Shown: positions 20,442 to 32,123 of the stretch, piece by piece
Position numbering within the stretch: position 1 is the first letter of the stretch
How the letters are laid out: every line of letters begins with the position of its first letter
NCBI GenBank assembly: GCA_025175895.1
Contig: CM045987.1
Coordinates: 110,597,040-110,661,039 of the forward strand
Direction of reading: 5' to 3'
Length of the DNA: 64,000 nucleotides
From: Wurfbainia villosa
Lineage: Eukaryota > Streptophyta > Magnoliopsida > Zingiberales > Zingiberaceae
Program-made: the position numbers and the translations under genes
Notes under the pieces: model-generated
Told to the model about the DNA's origin: nothing
Database searches by the model: none
The model's input: the letters and a program-made list of their open reading frames with translations, nothing else

Positions 20442-22285
20442 TGAAGGGAGGGGAAACTTCGCTTCCCACTTCAACTCGGTCGCTTGTTCATGGCGATCCC
20501 TTCTATGTCCTTGGATAAAAAAAAATTATCCTTGACAAGAGGGATTGCCCAAGCAACCTAGTCATCATCGTGCTATTTGATTAGAGTAGTCACTTGAACA
20601 AACTTGTTGTTCAAGCGACCAACCTCTATTCTACGAATAGCCAAGAAATAGACGATGTACGAATCGCCGTCTTTTGTATTTATGTTCGGGGTCCAAATAT
20701 ATTTAGCCACAAAATAGAATATATATCATGCATATAATTGAAAAGAAAATATAAACATGTAACAAATAAAAATAGAGAATCAATATACCTCTCGATCTTC
20801 TATTGTATGACCTTCCTCCTTTCGGACGTCGTGTGGGCAACGATCTACCAAAAGTTGAAGCTCCTAGATCACCAATCTTCCTTCCTTGCTCGTTCCGAGC
20901 AAGAGGAAGAATAGAAACAAGACTCTTCTCCTTTCTTTAGCCAACCAATAAGCAACAAGCAAGTTGCTTGCCGCCGACCAACAAGGAGAAGGGAGAAAAG
21001 ATGAATGCCGACCAAAGCTCCAAGGGAGGACCCTAAGCCTTGGTTCCACCGGCCAAGGAGAAGAGATTGAGGAAGTTTGGATGCCGACCAAAGTCAGGAA
21101 GGGGTTGTATGGGCGCCGGAAAGCTTGAGGAAGAAGAAGATAAGGAAATAGTTTCCTTATTTGGTGTCGCCAACCCCTATTCTTCTTGCCGCCCAAAACC
21201 CTAGCCTCTCCCCTTGCCTCTTTCTCTCCACGCCAACCCTAAAGCCTCCTTTTATAGAGTTTAGGGATAAGCCTTGTTTTAATCTCCACCATTGGTTCTA
21301 GGGATTTAATCTCAACCGTCGGATCTAGAGATTTAATCTCTATCTTTGGATCTAGAGTTTTGTTTCCATCCATTGGATTTAGGCTTCATGAGGTGTTAAT
21401 AGGCTACAATAGGGACCATGAGGAGGAGTTGGATCTTGGCCACCCAATGGATCAAGCCCACATAAAGTCCGATCCATTAATGATAATCCAATCCACTAAA
21501 GGATTATCATTAATCTATCTCACCAACCCCCATAAGTTAATATGGGCTCCATATATTATATGTACATTTTCTCCCCGTGTTTAAGATCTCGAATGTCCGT
21601 CGATTAATTAATTTACTGACCATTAATTAATCAACATCTAACTCCATGAGTAGTACCACTCAACCATTTCATCATGCCGGACCAAGTCCACCTGCAGGGT
21701 TTACATGATGAACCTTATGAGCTTCTCAAGGGGACATCATCATCCTAATGTATAGGATACGGTTCCCTCCTATAATCAATGACACACCATATAAATAATA
21801 TCATTTTCCAACTTACCGAGCCTATCGATTTAATCTATAAATCTCTCCCATTGGTAAATCAAAGAAATGAATACTAAGTATATGTGCCCGTTATTATATC
21901 GGGATTAAGAGTATGTACAATATAATATTTGAGGTCTGATTTTATTATGTAGTCAGCAATAAATCGAATCACCTCTAAGTCGGTCCTGCTCAATACACAC
22001 AAAGTGTACTAGTGTGATTTTATGGTCAAGACAAACCAATACCAAATCACACTACAACCATACCAATGGTTTATCCAAAGTCATCTCGGTTGTAAGCCTA
22101 TACTTATACTTTACAAGGAGTCGATAACATGATCTCCCATGTGACACCACACACCATGTTATCTACAATGTAATGTATTAGACAAAATGCATAACCATAA
22201 AATATGCAAACAATGATCATGTGATTCTTATTTTAAAATAAAGATGTTTTTACAAAAGATAGACTTTTTAGTATACATCCCAACA
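20442..22285 (-). repeat. 3' LTR of the Copia element
   Basis: It is 1844 bp. On the minus strand it starts TGTTGGGATGTATACTAAAA after the polypurine tract and ends CCCTCCCTTCA. A TATA box (CTATAAAAG on the minus strand) lies at 21249-21256. Confidence 0.88.
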
Positions 22286-22300
22286 ATCTCCCACTTATAC
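22286..22300 (-). other. Polypurine tract
   Basis: The minus strand reads GTATAAGTGGGAGAT immediately before the 3' LTR start. Confidence 0.75.
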
Positions 22301-22318
22301 TAAAAGACTATGCTGTCC

Positions 22319-25300
22319 TCAAACTGCCATACATCTGATCCCCATTCCCTCCACATGCCTATCAAAAGCTCTCACCGGAAGGGCCTTAGTGAAAGGATCT
22401 GCCAGGTTATCCTCCGATGCAATCTTGGCCACAGCAACTTCTCCTCTCTTTACGATTTCTCGTATCAGGTGGTACTTGCACTCTATGTGTTTACTTGCCT
22501 TATGGGTTCGTGGTTCATTCGAGTTTGCAACTGCACCACTATTATCACAATAAATTGTGATAGTTCTAGGCAAACCAGGAATCACATCCAAGTCCATCAG
22601 GAAGTTCCTGAGCCACACAACTTCTTTGGCTCCCTCAGAGGCTGCCACATACTCAACTTCTATGGTGGAGTCCGCCACGCATTTCTGCTTGATACTCCTC
22701 CATACAATGGCTCCACCTCCCAAAGTAAACACAAAACCTGAGGTAGACTTACTGTTATCCCTATCTAATTGGAAGTCGGAATCTGTGTAACCCACAGGGA
22801 GTAAATGGTCTGCCTGGTAAACCAACATATAATCCCTAGTCCTTCTCAAGTACTTCAATATATGTTTTACCGTAGTCCAATGTCTCTGTCCTGGATTACT
22901 CTGATATCTGCTGACCATGCCCACGGCAAAGCTGATATCTGGTCTCGTACATAGCATCGCATACATGAGGCTTCCTTCTGCCGAAGCATAAGGAACCGCC
23001 TTCATCTCCTCTATCTCCTCAGATGTTCTAGGACACATCTTCTTAGATAAAGGAACTCCATGCCTAAAAGGTAGAAAACCCTTCTTGGAGTTCTACATGC
23101 TAAAACGATCCATAATCGTGTCTATGTATGAAGCTTGGGATAAGCACAACATCCTTTTCCTGCGATCCCTTATAACCTTGATCCCAAGGATGTGTCCCAC
23201 TTCTCCCAAGTCCTTCATATCAAACTATTTGGATAACCATACCCTTACGTTCGATAACACCTTGATATTGTTGCCAATCAATAAAATATCATCTACGTAT
23301 AGTACAAGAAATACCACTACATTTCTGTCACATCTCTTCTATACACAAGACTCATCCGGACTTTGAATAAATCCATAAGACTGGATTACTTCTTCAAATT
23401 GGATGTTCCAAGACCTCGAAGCTTGCTTCAATCCATAAATGGACCGATTAAGCTTACATACAAGATGCTCTTTTCCCTTCGCAATGAATCCCTCTGGTTG
23501 CTTCATATAGATGTTTTCCTCAAGACTTTCATTAAGGAAAGCTATCTTGACATCCATCTGCTACACCTCATAATCCATATGAGCTGCAATGCATAAGAGA
23601 ATCCGGATATACTTAAGCATGGCTACTGGCAAAAAGGTCTCCTCATAATCGATACCCTCTTTCTGAGTATACCCCTTAGCAACAAGCCTCGATTTGAAGG
23701 TCTCAACCTTCCCATCTATTCCTCTCTTTCTTTTGTAGATCCACTTACATCCAATGGTTTTTACACCATCGGGTTATTCTACTAGCTCCCATACCTGATT
23801 TGAATCCATAGATTCAATCTCAGTATTCATTGCACTTTGCCAAGATACTACATCTTTATCTTAGATTGCCTCGTCATATGTCCAGGGATCAGGTTCATGT
23901 TCGCTAGGGACCAAATCAGAAGATTCTACCAAGAACATGAATATATCAGGTTGTCTCACAACCCTCCCACTACGACGAGGTATCACCTGTGTATCCTCAG
24001 TGACACGCGATGCAGTGACTTGTGGTATATCCTCTTGTACCGGTGGTACTGAAGAAGTGACTTCACCTTTTATTTCCTCCAGAACAATCTTACTCATAGG
24101 CTTGTGGTTCATCATATAGTCTTCCTCTAAAAATCTGGCATTCGTGCTAACTATCACCCTCTGATCTCTAGGACTATAAAACAAACCATCTTTTGTTCCT
24201 CTAGGATAGCCAACGAACATATGTACTTCTGTACGAGGTTCCAACTTACCAGAATCCGCCTTCAGCACATGTGATGGACTCCCCCATATCCGAATATATC
24301 TTAGACTAGGCTTTCGCCCAGTCCACAATTCTGTGGGAGTAGAAGGCACTGATTTAGATGGAACCAAGTTCAGAATGTACACCGCCATATCTAGAGTATA
24401 TCCCCAGAACGAATCTGGCAACTCAGAACAACTCATCATCGATCTAACCATCTCTATAAGAGTCCTATTCCTTCGCTCTGTTACACCATTCTGCTAGGGT
24501 GTGCCAGGTGCAGACAATTGGGATTGAATCCCAGCCTCTGATAAGTAATTCCTAAACTCTCCTAAGAGGTACTCACCACCACAATCAGATCGTAGTGTCT
24601 TGATACTTTTACCTTGACGTTTCTCCACATCAGCCTTGAATTCTTTGAACTTGTCAAAGCATTCAGACTTGCGGCGCATCAAGTAAATGTATCCATATCT
24701 CGAATAATCATCTATAAAAGAGACGAAATACTCAAAACCACCTCTAGCTTGGATAGACATAGGACCACACAAATCAGAATGAATCAATTCTAACACATCT
24801 TTGGCTCTATACCCCTTGGCCTTAAAAGGCCTCTTGGTCATTTTACCCTCCAAGCAAGATTCGCAGGTTGGGAAATCTTCCACTACTAATGAACCCAGAG
24901 GTCCATCAGTTATCAACCTTTAAATTCTGCTTAGGTTAATATGACCAAGCCTAAGATGCCAAAGATATGTTTGGTTCATTTTCGAAGGTTCTTTTCTCTT
25001 ATTGGAATTAGAAGATGAATTATTTACTTCTATTTGCATCATGGGAGCTTTTGGTTCAAGTGTGTATAGATTTCCTATCAATGCACCTGAACAGATAATG
25101 TCCCTATTCCTTTTTATAACAATTCTATCATTAAAAGAAATAGAATATCCATCCATAAACAATTTAAAAACTGAAATTAAATTCTTTCTAAATAAAGGTA
25201 CATAAAGGCAATTCTTAAGAACCAAAACTTTATTTTTCTTAAAAGATAAATAAATGTCTCCCACTGCAACAGTCGCCACCTTCGTGACATCGCCCAAGTA

Positions 25301-25390
25301 TACGGTAATCTCCCCCCTCAGCTAGTCGTCTGGTTTCTTGGAACCCCTGCAAAGTATTGCAGACATGATCAGTGGCTCCCATATCTACAC
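22319..25390 (-). pseudogene. Copia pol: protease, integrase, reverse transcriptase, RNase H (broken)
   Basis: In minus-strand order: a protease remnant (CVDMGATDHVCN; the preceding Trp codon is now TAG at about 25391), YVPLFRKNLISV, the gag-pre-integrase HLRLGHINLSRI, and the zinc-binding end CESCLEGKMTKRPF. The integrase core follows with HSDLCGPMS, FIDDYSRY, LRSDCGGEYL and then, after a TAG at about 24494, NGV.ERRNRT. The C-terminal IWGSPSHVLKAD and MFVGYPRGTKDGLFYSPRDQ come next. The RT region 23339-23900 has GSLEENIYMKQPEGF in a mutated form (NESLEEN) and LNRSIYGLKQASRSWN. The RT end and RNase H (22319-23038) have GYTDSDFQLDRD, EVEYVAASEG and YCDNSGAVANS. At least four stops or frameshifts separate these blocks, so no polyprotein can be made. 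Confidence 0.88.
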
Positions 25391-25391
25391 A

Positions 25392-26243
25392 CTAGGTGTC
25401 GGTAGATAACACCGCTAAACATGTTTCAACGACTAGACCAAAAGATATACCTTTGTTCTGCTTGCGGTTGGGGCAGTCCTTCTTCCAGTGTCTAGTCTGC
25501 TTACAAGTGAAGCACTTGCCTTTCGGCTTCTTCACTCCTCCCTGAGTTCCTCCCACCGCCTTTGTCCCAGTTTGTTTCTTCTTCTTCTTGCCTTTTGTCT
25601 TAGAAGTAGAAACCTTTTGGGTCACCATGGCATGCGCCTGAGCACTCTGACGAAATAGCCCCTCTGCCGCCTAGAGTTCTGTCAGAAGCTCTGCCAACGA
25701 ATACAACATCTTGTTCATGTTGTAGTTCTGGCGAAACTGCTCAAAACTCCTAGGTAGAGACTGGAGAATGATATCGACTTGGGTTTCCCCATCAATCTCA
25801 GCTCCAAGGACTTCCAACTCATTCAAATGAGCCATCATCTTGAGAACATGATCCCTCACGGGTGTTCCCTCGATCATGGTGGTCGTCATCAAGTTTCTCA
25901 TGGCTTCCTGCCTAGCATCCCGATTCTGGTGTCCGAAAAGCTCTTTGAGATTGAGCATCATGTCATAAGCAGTGGGCATGACTTGATGCTGATATTGCAG
26001 TACATTTGACATAGATGCCAAAATGTAACACCGCGCCATCTCATCGACCTTTATCCACTTCTTATAACTCTCTTTCTCCTTTTCCCCAAAATCATCCGGA
26101 GGCTTAGGAGGGCACTCTTCGAGGAGTACATATTTGTATTCCTCAGCAGTCAAGACAATGTCTAGATTCCTCTTCCAATCAACATAGTTGGGTCCAGTAA
26201 GTTTATTCTCTTTCAGTATCACAACAAGCGGGTTGAAAGTCAT
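25392..26243 (-). pseudogene. Copia gag with one in-frame stop
   Basis: On the minus strand the ATG at 26243 starts MTFNPLVVILKENKLTGPNY, a typical Copia gag N-terminus (DUF4219/UBN2 type), with LEECPPKPP, YDMMLNLKELFG and FRQNYNMNK further on. A TAG at 25671-25673 interrupts the frame, which then continues through a Lys-rich linker to one zinc knuckle, CFTCKQTRHWKKDC, whose usual Gly before His is Arg. The ATG at 26291 also fits the frame, but family members start at the MTF position. It would form the particle and bind genomic RNA. Confidence 0.82.
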
Positions 26244-27291
26244 TTTGAAAGAAAACCTAAGAATCACATAGATCAAAACATTAGATTTCAAAAAATTATT
26301 GATTCCTCAAATAATAATATTTTAAAATCAATCAACACCTCAAAATACTGAGAATATTGTATGCTACGATAGTATGGACGTATACGAATTCTACATTTGT
26401 AAGAGGAGATTTTACCCATTAATTTTACTATCTTGTCAACCTAACTTTTTGACAAGTAAAATTAATAGTTGGTTCCTCTTTGGCCCTACAAATAAAAGCA
26501 GTGACTCCGATGGGGAGGATACTTATATTTGTATCTAAGTGTTCACCATTACTCGGTACCAAGGTAATTATCTCGGGTTATGTGCCTTCCGATGGGGAAG
26601 TACACACGCTCCTTAATAATTTCTTATAACCATATTCGACCTTGTGATCCGCAAACAAACTCATCCGATGAGGAGGAAGGCACTCAGAGCCAGCGCACAA
26701 GTTTGTTTGCATCACTTGTCAAATCGTAATGGAGGCCGTGAGAATTTATAAAATTTTCCCTCTCCCACTTAGTAATTTGAAATTAAGGAATTTTCTAGCC
26801 TACGACATGCATATCAAAAAATAAGCAATAAGTATGAAAAATAATTATTTTCTAACTATTATGACTTTTGTCTTCAATATGTCTCCCGTCGTATCACCAT
26901 CTCGTCTGCTCCTCCCTCGCCATGTACGAGCCATCTGGAGATCCGAGCCGAGACTAAAAACTATTTTAATTTACATCCATCGATCCTATACTCCACGAGG
27001 GAGTGTACATGTAATCTAGATCGAAAGTAAACTAAAATAAAAAGAGTGGCTAAATAATGTCGTATCTAATTTACAAAAAAATTAAATACTAGCCTCGTCA
27101 ACCCCGAGGATTCAACAAAATAAATATTTACACACATACAATCACATACACACATATGACCATAATAGTTGGATCCTATGCCTGTAACCAAAGAGTTAGC
27201 CTACGCATATCCTACTATTATCCGGCACATATAATATATGAAAAGTGCATAAAAGTAACCGAATTCTAAACACAAAAAATCGGAAACCGTA
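26244..27291 (-). other. 5' leader of the Copia element
   Basis: This is an untranslated leader of about 1 kb between primer site and gag. It has no supported ORF. It is homologous to the leader at 45139-46160 of the sister element. Confidence 0.7.
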
Positions 27292-27303
27292 GCTCTGATA
27301 CCA
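27292..27303 (-). other. Primer-binding site (initiator-Met tRNA)
   Basis: The minus strand reads TGGTATCAGAGC, an exact complement of the plant initiator-Met tRNA 3' end, two bases from the LTR. Confidence 0.9.
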
Positions 27304-27305
27304 CT

Positions 27306-29176
27306 TAAAGGGAGGGGAAATTTCGCTTCCCACTTCAACTCGGTCGCTTGTTCATGGCGATCCCTTCTATGTCCCTAGATAAAAAAAATTTATCCTTGAC
27401 AAGAGGGATTGCCCAAGCAACCTTGTCATCGTCGTGCTATTCAATTAGAGTAGTCACTTGAACAAACTTGTTGTTCAAGCGACCAACCTCTATTCTACGA
27501 ATAGCCGCGGAATAGACGATGTACGGATCGCCGACTTTTGTGTTTATGTTCGAGGTCCAAGTATATTTAGCCACAAAACAGAATATATATCATGCATATA
27601 ATTGAAAAGCAAATATAAACATGTAACAAATGAAAATAGAGAATCGATATACCTCTCGATCTTCTTTTGTATGACCTTCCTCCTTACGGACGCCGTGTGG
27701 GCAACGATCTACCAAAAGTTGAAGCTCCTAGATCACCAATCTTCCTTCCTTGCTCGTTCCAAGCAAGAGGAAGAATAGAAACAAGACTCTTCTCCTTCCT
27801 TTAGCCAACAAACAAGCAACAAGCAAGTTGCTTGCCGCCGGCCAACAAGGAGAAGGGAGAAAAGATGAATGTCGGTCAAAGCTCCAAGGGAGGACCCCAA
27901 GACTTCGTTCCACCGGCCAAGGAGAAGAGATTGATGGAGTTTGGACACCGGCCAAAGTCAGGAAGTGGCTGTATGGGCACCGGCAAGCTTGAGGAAGAAG
28001 AAGATAAGGAAATAGTTTCCTTATTTGGTGTCGCCAACCCTTATTCTCCTTGCCGCCCAAAACCCTAGCCTCTCCCCTTGCCTCTTTCTCTCCACGCCAA
28101 CCCTAAAGCCTCCTTTTATAGAGTTTAGGGATAATCCTTATTTTAATCTCCACCATTGGTTCTAGGGATTTAATCTCAACCGTCGGATCTAGAGATTTAA
28201 TCTCAATCATCGGATCTAGAGATTTAATCTCTACCTTTGGATCTAGAGTTTTGTTTCCATCAATTGGATCTAGGCTTCATGAGGTGTTAATAGGCTACAA
28301 TAGGGACCATGAGGAGGAGTTGGATCTTGGCCACCCAATGGATCAAGCCCACATAAAGTCCGATCCATTAATGATAATCCAATCCACTAAAGGATTATCA
28401 TTGATCTACCTCACCAACCCCCATAAGTTAATATGGGCTCCATATATTATATGTACATTTTCTCCTCGTGTTTAAGATCTCGAATGTCCGTCGATTAATT
28501 AATTTACTGACCATTAATTAATCAACATCTAACTCCATGAGTAGTACTACTCAACCTTTTCATCATGCCGGACCAAGTCCACCATCAGGGTTTACATGAT
28601 GAACCTTATGAGCTCCTCAAGGGGAGATCATCATCCTAATATATAGGACACGGTTTCCTCCTATAATCAACGGCACACCATATAAATAATATCATTTCTC
28701 AACTTACCGAGCCTATCGATTTAATCTATAAATCTCGCCCATTGGTAAATCAAAGAAATGAATACTAAGTATATGTGCCTGTTATTATATCGGGATTAAG
28801 AGTATGTACAATATAATATTTGAGGTCTGATTCAATTATGTAGTTAGTAATAAATCGAATCACCTCTAAATCGGTCTTGCTCAATACACACAAAGTGTAC
28901 TAGTGTGATTTTATGGTCAAGACAAACCAATACCAAATCACACTACAACCATACCAATGGTTTGCCCAAAGCCATATCGGTTGTGAGCCTATACTTATAC
29001 TTTACAAGGAGCCGATAACATGATCTCCCGTGTGACACCACACACCATGTTATCTACAATGTAATATATTAGACAAAATGCATAACCATAAAATATGCAA
29101 ACAATGATCATATGATTCTTATTTCAAAATAAAGATGTTCATATAAAAAATAGACTTTTCAGTATACATCTCAACA
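27306..29176 (-). repeat. 5' LTR of the Copia element
   Basis: It is 1871 bp and closely matches the 3' LTR. The plus-strand end reads TAAAGGGAGG where the other copy has TGAAGGGAGG, so the terminal CA of this LTR has mutated. The TATA box is at 28113-28120 (minus). Confidence 0.88.
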
Positions 29177-29181
29177 CAATC

Positions 29182-29701
29182 GTGCCCCATTCTGATACTT
29201 AATCAGAAGTTCTAGTTGAGAAGACGGTTTAGTCGTGTTCCCCTCCACGATTGTGGTCTAGACCACAGTCAGGCAGTGACCACCTACACAACCATGGTCT
29301 AGACCATGACCGAGCAATGGATCCCTCTATGACAGTGGCATGCTATCACCGCTAATTAGGGTTTTGTTAATTATTATTATTATTATTATTTTATTTGTTT
29401 GAATTTTTAGTTTAGTTTTAAAATTTCTCTGTTTAGTTTTAAGAAATTATTATTTCTTTTGTTTGTTATAACTTTTCTCAATTTCTAGTCTATTTAAACA
29501 CGGGCTAAGGCTTACGTAAAGATTGATTTGTTTTGGATTAATGAAATTTATTTCATTTTGTTTAAACTTAGAGGTGGATCCTCTTTGTTTGTGAAGTTCC
29601 TCTTCTCCTTCAATTATCTCTACCCCACATCTCTTCTAGCGTCGCCGCATGTGGAAGGATGTACCCATCTCGCTACCCTACCTGCGGTGTATACTACCTA
29701 T
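29182..29701. other. Unassigned repeat-like sequence with two perfect palindromes
   Basis: No gene is seen. TGTGGTCTAGACCACA (29252-29267) and CATGGTCTAGACCATG (29293-29308) are perfect 16-bp palindromes. An AT-rich part with a TTA run follows, then TCTATTTAAACACGGGCTAA, which looks like a TATA region. It may be an LTR piece. It continues the locus at 19523-20441 across the Copia insertion. Confidence 0.4.
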
Positions 29702-31480
29702 TGTAGGGTGTATAAACATCGCACTAGAGGGCGGTGAATAGCGATTTCGATCTCACTTTGATGGATTGCATGCTTATCTGCAATTTGGTAGTAATACGCA
29801 GTGGAATAATAAAGTAAAATAACAAATACAAGCACACACCAAAAGACAAGAGTATTTACGTAATTCGGAACTAAGGTTCCTACTCCACGGGACAAACTCT
29901 AGTTGAGCTCTATTGATGCACACCACCACTATCAAACTTCTCCTTCTCGCTATGACACTGGAGGTGGAGAAATCTCTTATAAGGTCTTACATAAATAAGA
30001 ATACAGCCAAAATGAAATACAAAGTAAATACAAACAATTATAAGTGAAGAACACTTTACAAAGAGAGCTTTTGATTGCTTGCACTTTGTTTGCTTTGGAT
30101 GAGCTTGGAATGTTTGGAATGCAACAGCAATTCCCCTTCAAGATCAACAAAAATTGACAACTACAAATCCTCCATGAAGCCTCCTTTTAAAGCTGAGCTC
30201 GGGCTAATTTTTCGCCTTCCAGTCGACTGCTCTTGCCCAGCAGTCGACTGGCCTCAATATCATTATCTCACAACAACTCCATCCACACTGGAATCTGTCC
30301 AATGGATACATCAACAGTCGACTGCTACCTAGTCGTCGATTGGCCAGTCAGCTATGCAATAATCTGTGGACTGCTACAGTGTCATCAATCGACTACCGAA
30401 GGCCAATCGACTACCCATACATGGTAGTTGACTGCTACAACCTTAGCTGAGCAGTCGAGCCTTAGTTGACTCCTCGACCAGTCGACTGGTCATAATCTCA
30501 ATCGACTTCTCCAAGTTGACTAGGCTCTCGAGTGTTAAACACTCGACCAGTTGATTGACCCAAAGTCCTAGTCGACTGATAAACCTCAACCATAAGGTTT
30601 AACTCAAGTATGATTCCCTCATACATGATTGACCACTCTTAGCCTAGACCTAAGTCATCTAGCCACCTCCATAAGCCTCACGCCTCTCAGATCCCTCAAG
30701 TCCATAACTCTTCATCCTTTGTGTTAGCCTTCAGGTACTTCCATCGGCTATGTCATGCTAATCGGGCCCTTTGCCAAGGTTCATTTGGACTTATGCTGCC
30801 ATGACCACATGCTTGGACTTTATGCTGCTAAAATCTCACCCTTAGACTTCCTTGTCAAGATCCATTTGGACTTACTCCGCCAAGACTATATGCTTGGACT
30901 TTACGCTGCCAAAATCTCACCTTTGTACTTTCCCTTTGCTAAGTACCCATGACTTGGTCTTTCAATTGCCAAGTAACCATACTTGGAATTTCTAATTGCC
31001 AAGACCATGCTTGGACTTTCCATGCCAAGACCATGCTTGGACTTTCCTTGCCAACTCCATGTTGAACTTTCTAATTGCCAAAGTTCACTTGGACTTTACG
31101 CCGCCAAGACTACACACTTGGACTTATGTTGTCAAGACTTTACCTTTAGACTTCATTTTCCAAATATTCATATTTGGACTTTCCTTGACAAATATCCGAA
31201 CTTGGACTTCTGAGGTTGATTGCTTTAACAATCTCTCTCAAATAATCTCCCCTATATGACTTCCGAACTTGGACTTCCGAGGTTGATTGCTTTAACAATC
31301 TCTCTCAAATAATCTCCCCCATATGACTTTGGATATTCCGATCATCCACTAGTCATATGGTAAATATATGATCAAACCGTATTATCAAATAATGATCAAA
31401 CCCATTGTAAAACATCAAAATCCTACTCGAGTCCCACTCGAGTTTAGTCAACATTGACCCGAGGCCTATTTGCACTAACA
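29702..31480 (-). mobile_element. Solo LTR, minus strand (AGTCGACT family)
   Basis: The plus strand starts TGTAGGGTGT and ends TTTGCACTAACA. Flanking 5-mers CCTAT (29697-29701) and CCTAA (31481-31485) form a near-perfect target duplication. It has AGTCGACT palindromes (about 30220-30580) and a CTTGGAC...GCCAA array (about 30770-31215), like the LTR at 5981-7550. No internal region remains. Confidence 0.7.
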
Positions 31481-31485
31481 CCTAA

Positions 31486-32123
31486 TGTCACTAGGGGTCT
31501 CACTATTGTACGACCTCCACATCTCTTTTGCTTGTATGCATTTAGATATACTTTCGATGTCAACATGTCATTAAACATGTTCCATTGCATTACTCTTTCA
31601 TCAAACCAATCCAAGGTAAGATTTACATGCTATTTGGACATATCATTAATGAGTGGTTAGATTCTCTAGGAATGGATGTCTCTCAGGGAAACTTGCCACC
31701 AATGACCATAAAATATGATCATATCACCGCACGAACATTCTCCCTAGCTGGCCTAACGCAAGTGGACTACTCTATAGAGTGGGTGAATGGTCGATAGTGG
31801 GCTGAAGGGGGAGCACCGAGATTGGCTGGCCATGTTGTTGGTGATGTCTCAACTCCTATGATCGCGGATGAATCCGAGAGGAGGATTTTATTGATCATTT
31901 TGAGTCATACCTTGAAGAACTTCAGGAATCGATTGATAATCAATTAGAGGAGTTGAGCTTAGCGCATCACTATCAAACAACTCAGATAAATGTACGATTT
32001 GATGTCCTTGAGAGTCACCAACTTGAGATGTATGAGATGATGCGCTCCTAGATGTTAGGACATCCTCCTTCACTACCACCTTTTGCTGCTGATGATGTGA
32101 CTCCATTAGATCTTGATGATTAG
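31486..32123 (+). pseudogene. Second-ORF fragment (plant-transposon-associated protein)
   Basis: NVTRGLTIVRPPHLFCLYAF and DVNMSLNMFHCIT match the second ORF of the 11-19.5 kb element (VTRGLAKIRPPHLFLLYAMR, DINFALNMFHYIV). After frameshifts and stops, a C-terminal stretch with DVLESHQLEMYEMMRS and an end PLDLDD is still readable to the TAG at 32121-32123. The N-terminal half is missing to the left of the solo LTR. This copy shows that the C-terminal helical end belongs to the protein. Confidence 0.65.

Larger units (their letters stand above)
20442..29176 (-). mobile_element. Complete Ty1/Copia retrotransposon, minus strand, with target duplication CAATC
   Basis: The LTRs lie at 20442-22285 (3' LTR) and 27306-29176 (5' LTR). 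The perfect 5-bp duplication CAATC is at 20437-20441 and 29177-29181. On the minus strand the order is LTR, primer site (27292-27303), leader, gag, zinc knuckle, protease, integrase, reverse transcriptase, RNase H, polypurine tract (22286-22300), LTR. The order integrase before reverse transcriptase marks it as Copia. Several in-frame stops make it inactive. It is the same family as the element at 43198-51613. Confidence 0.92.
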
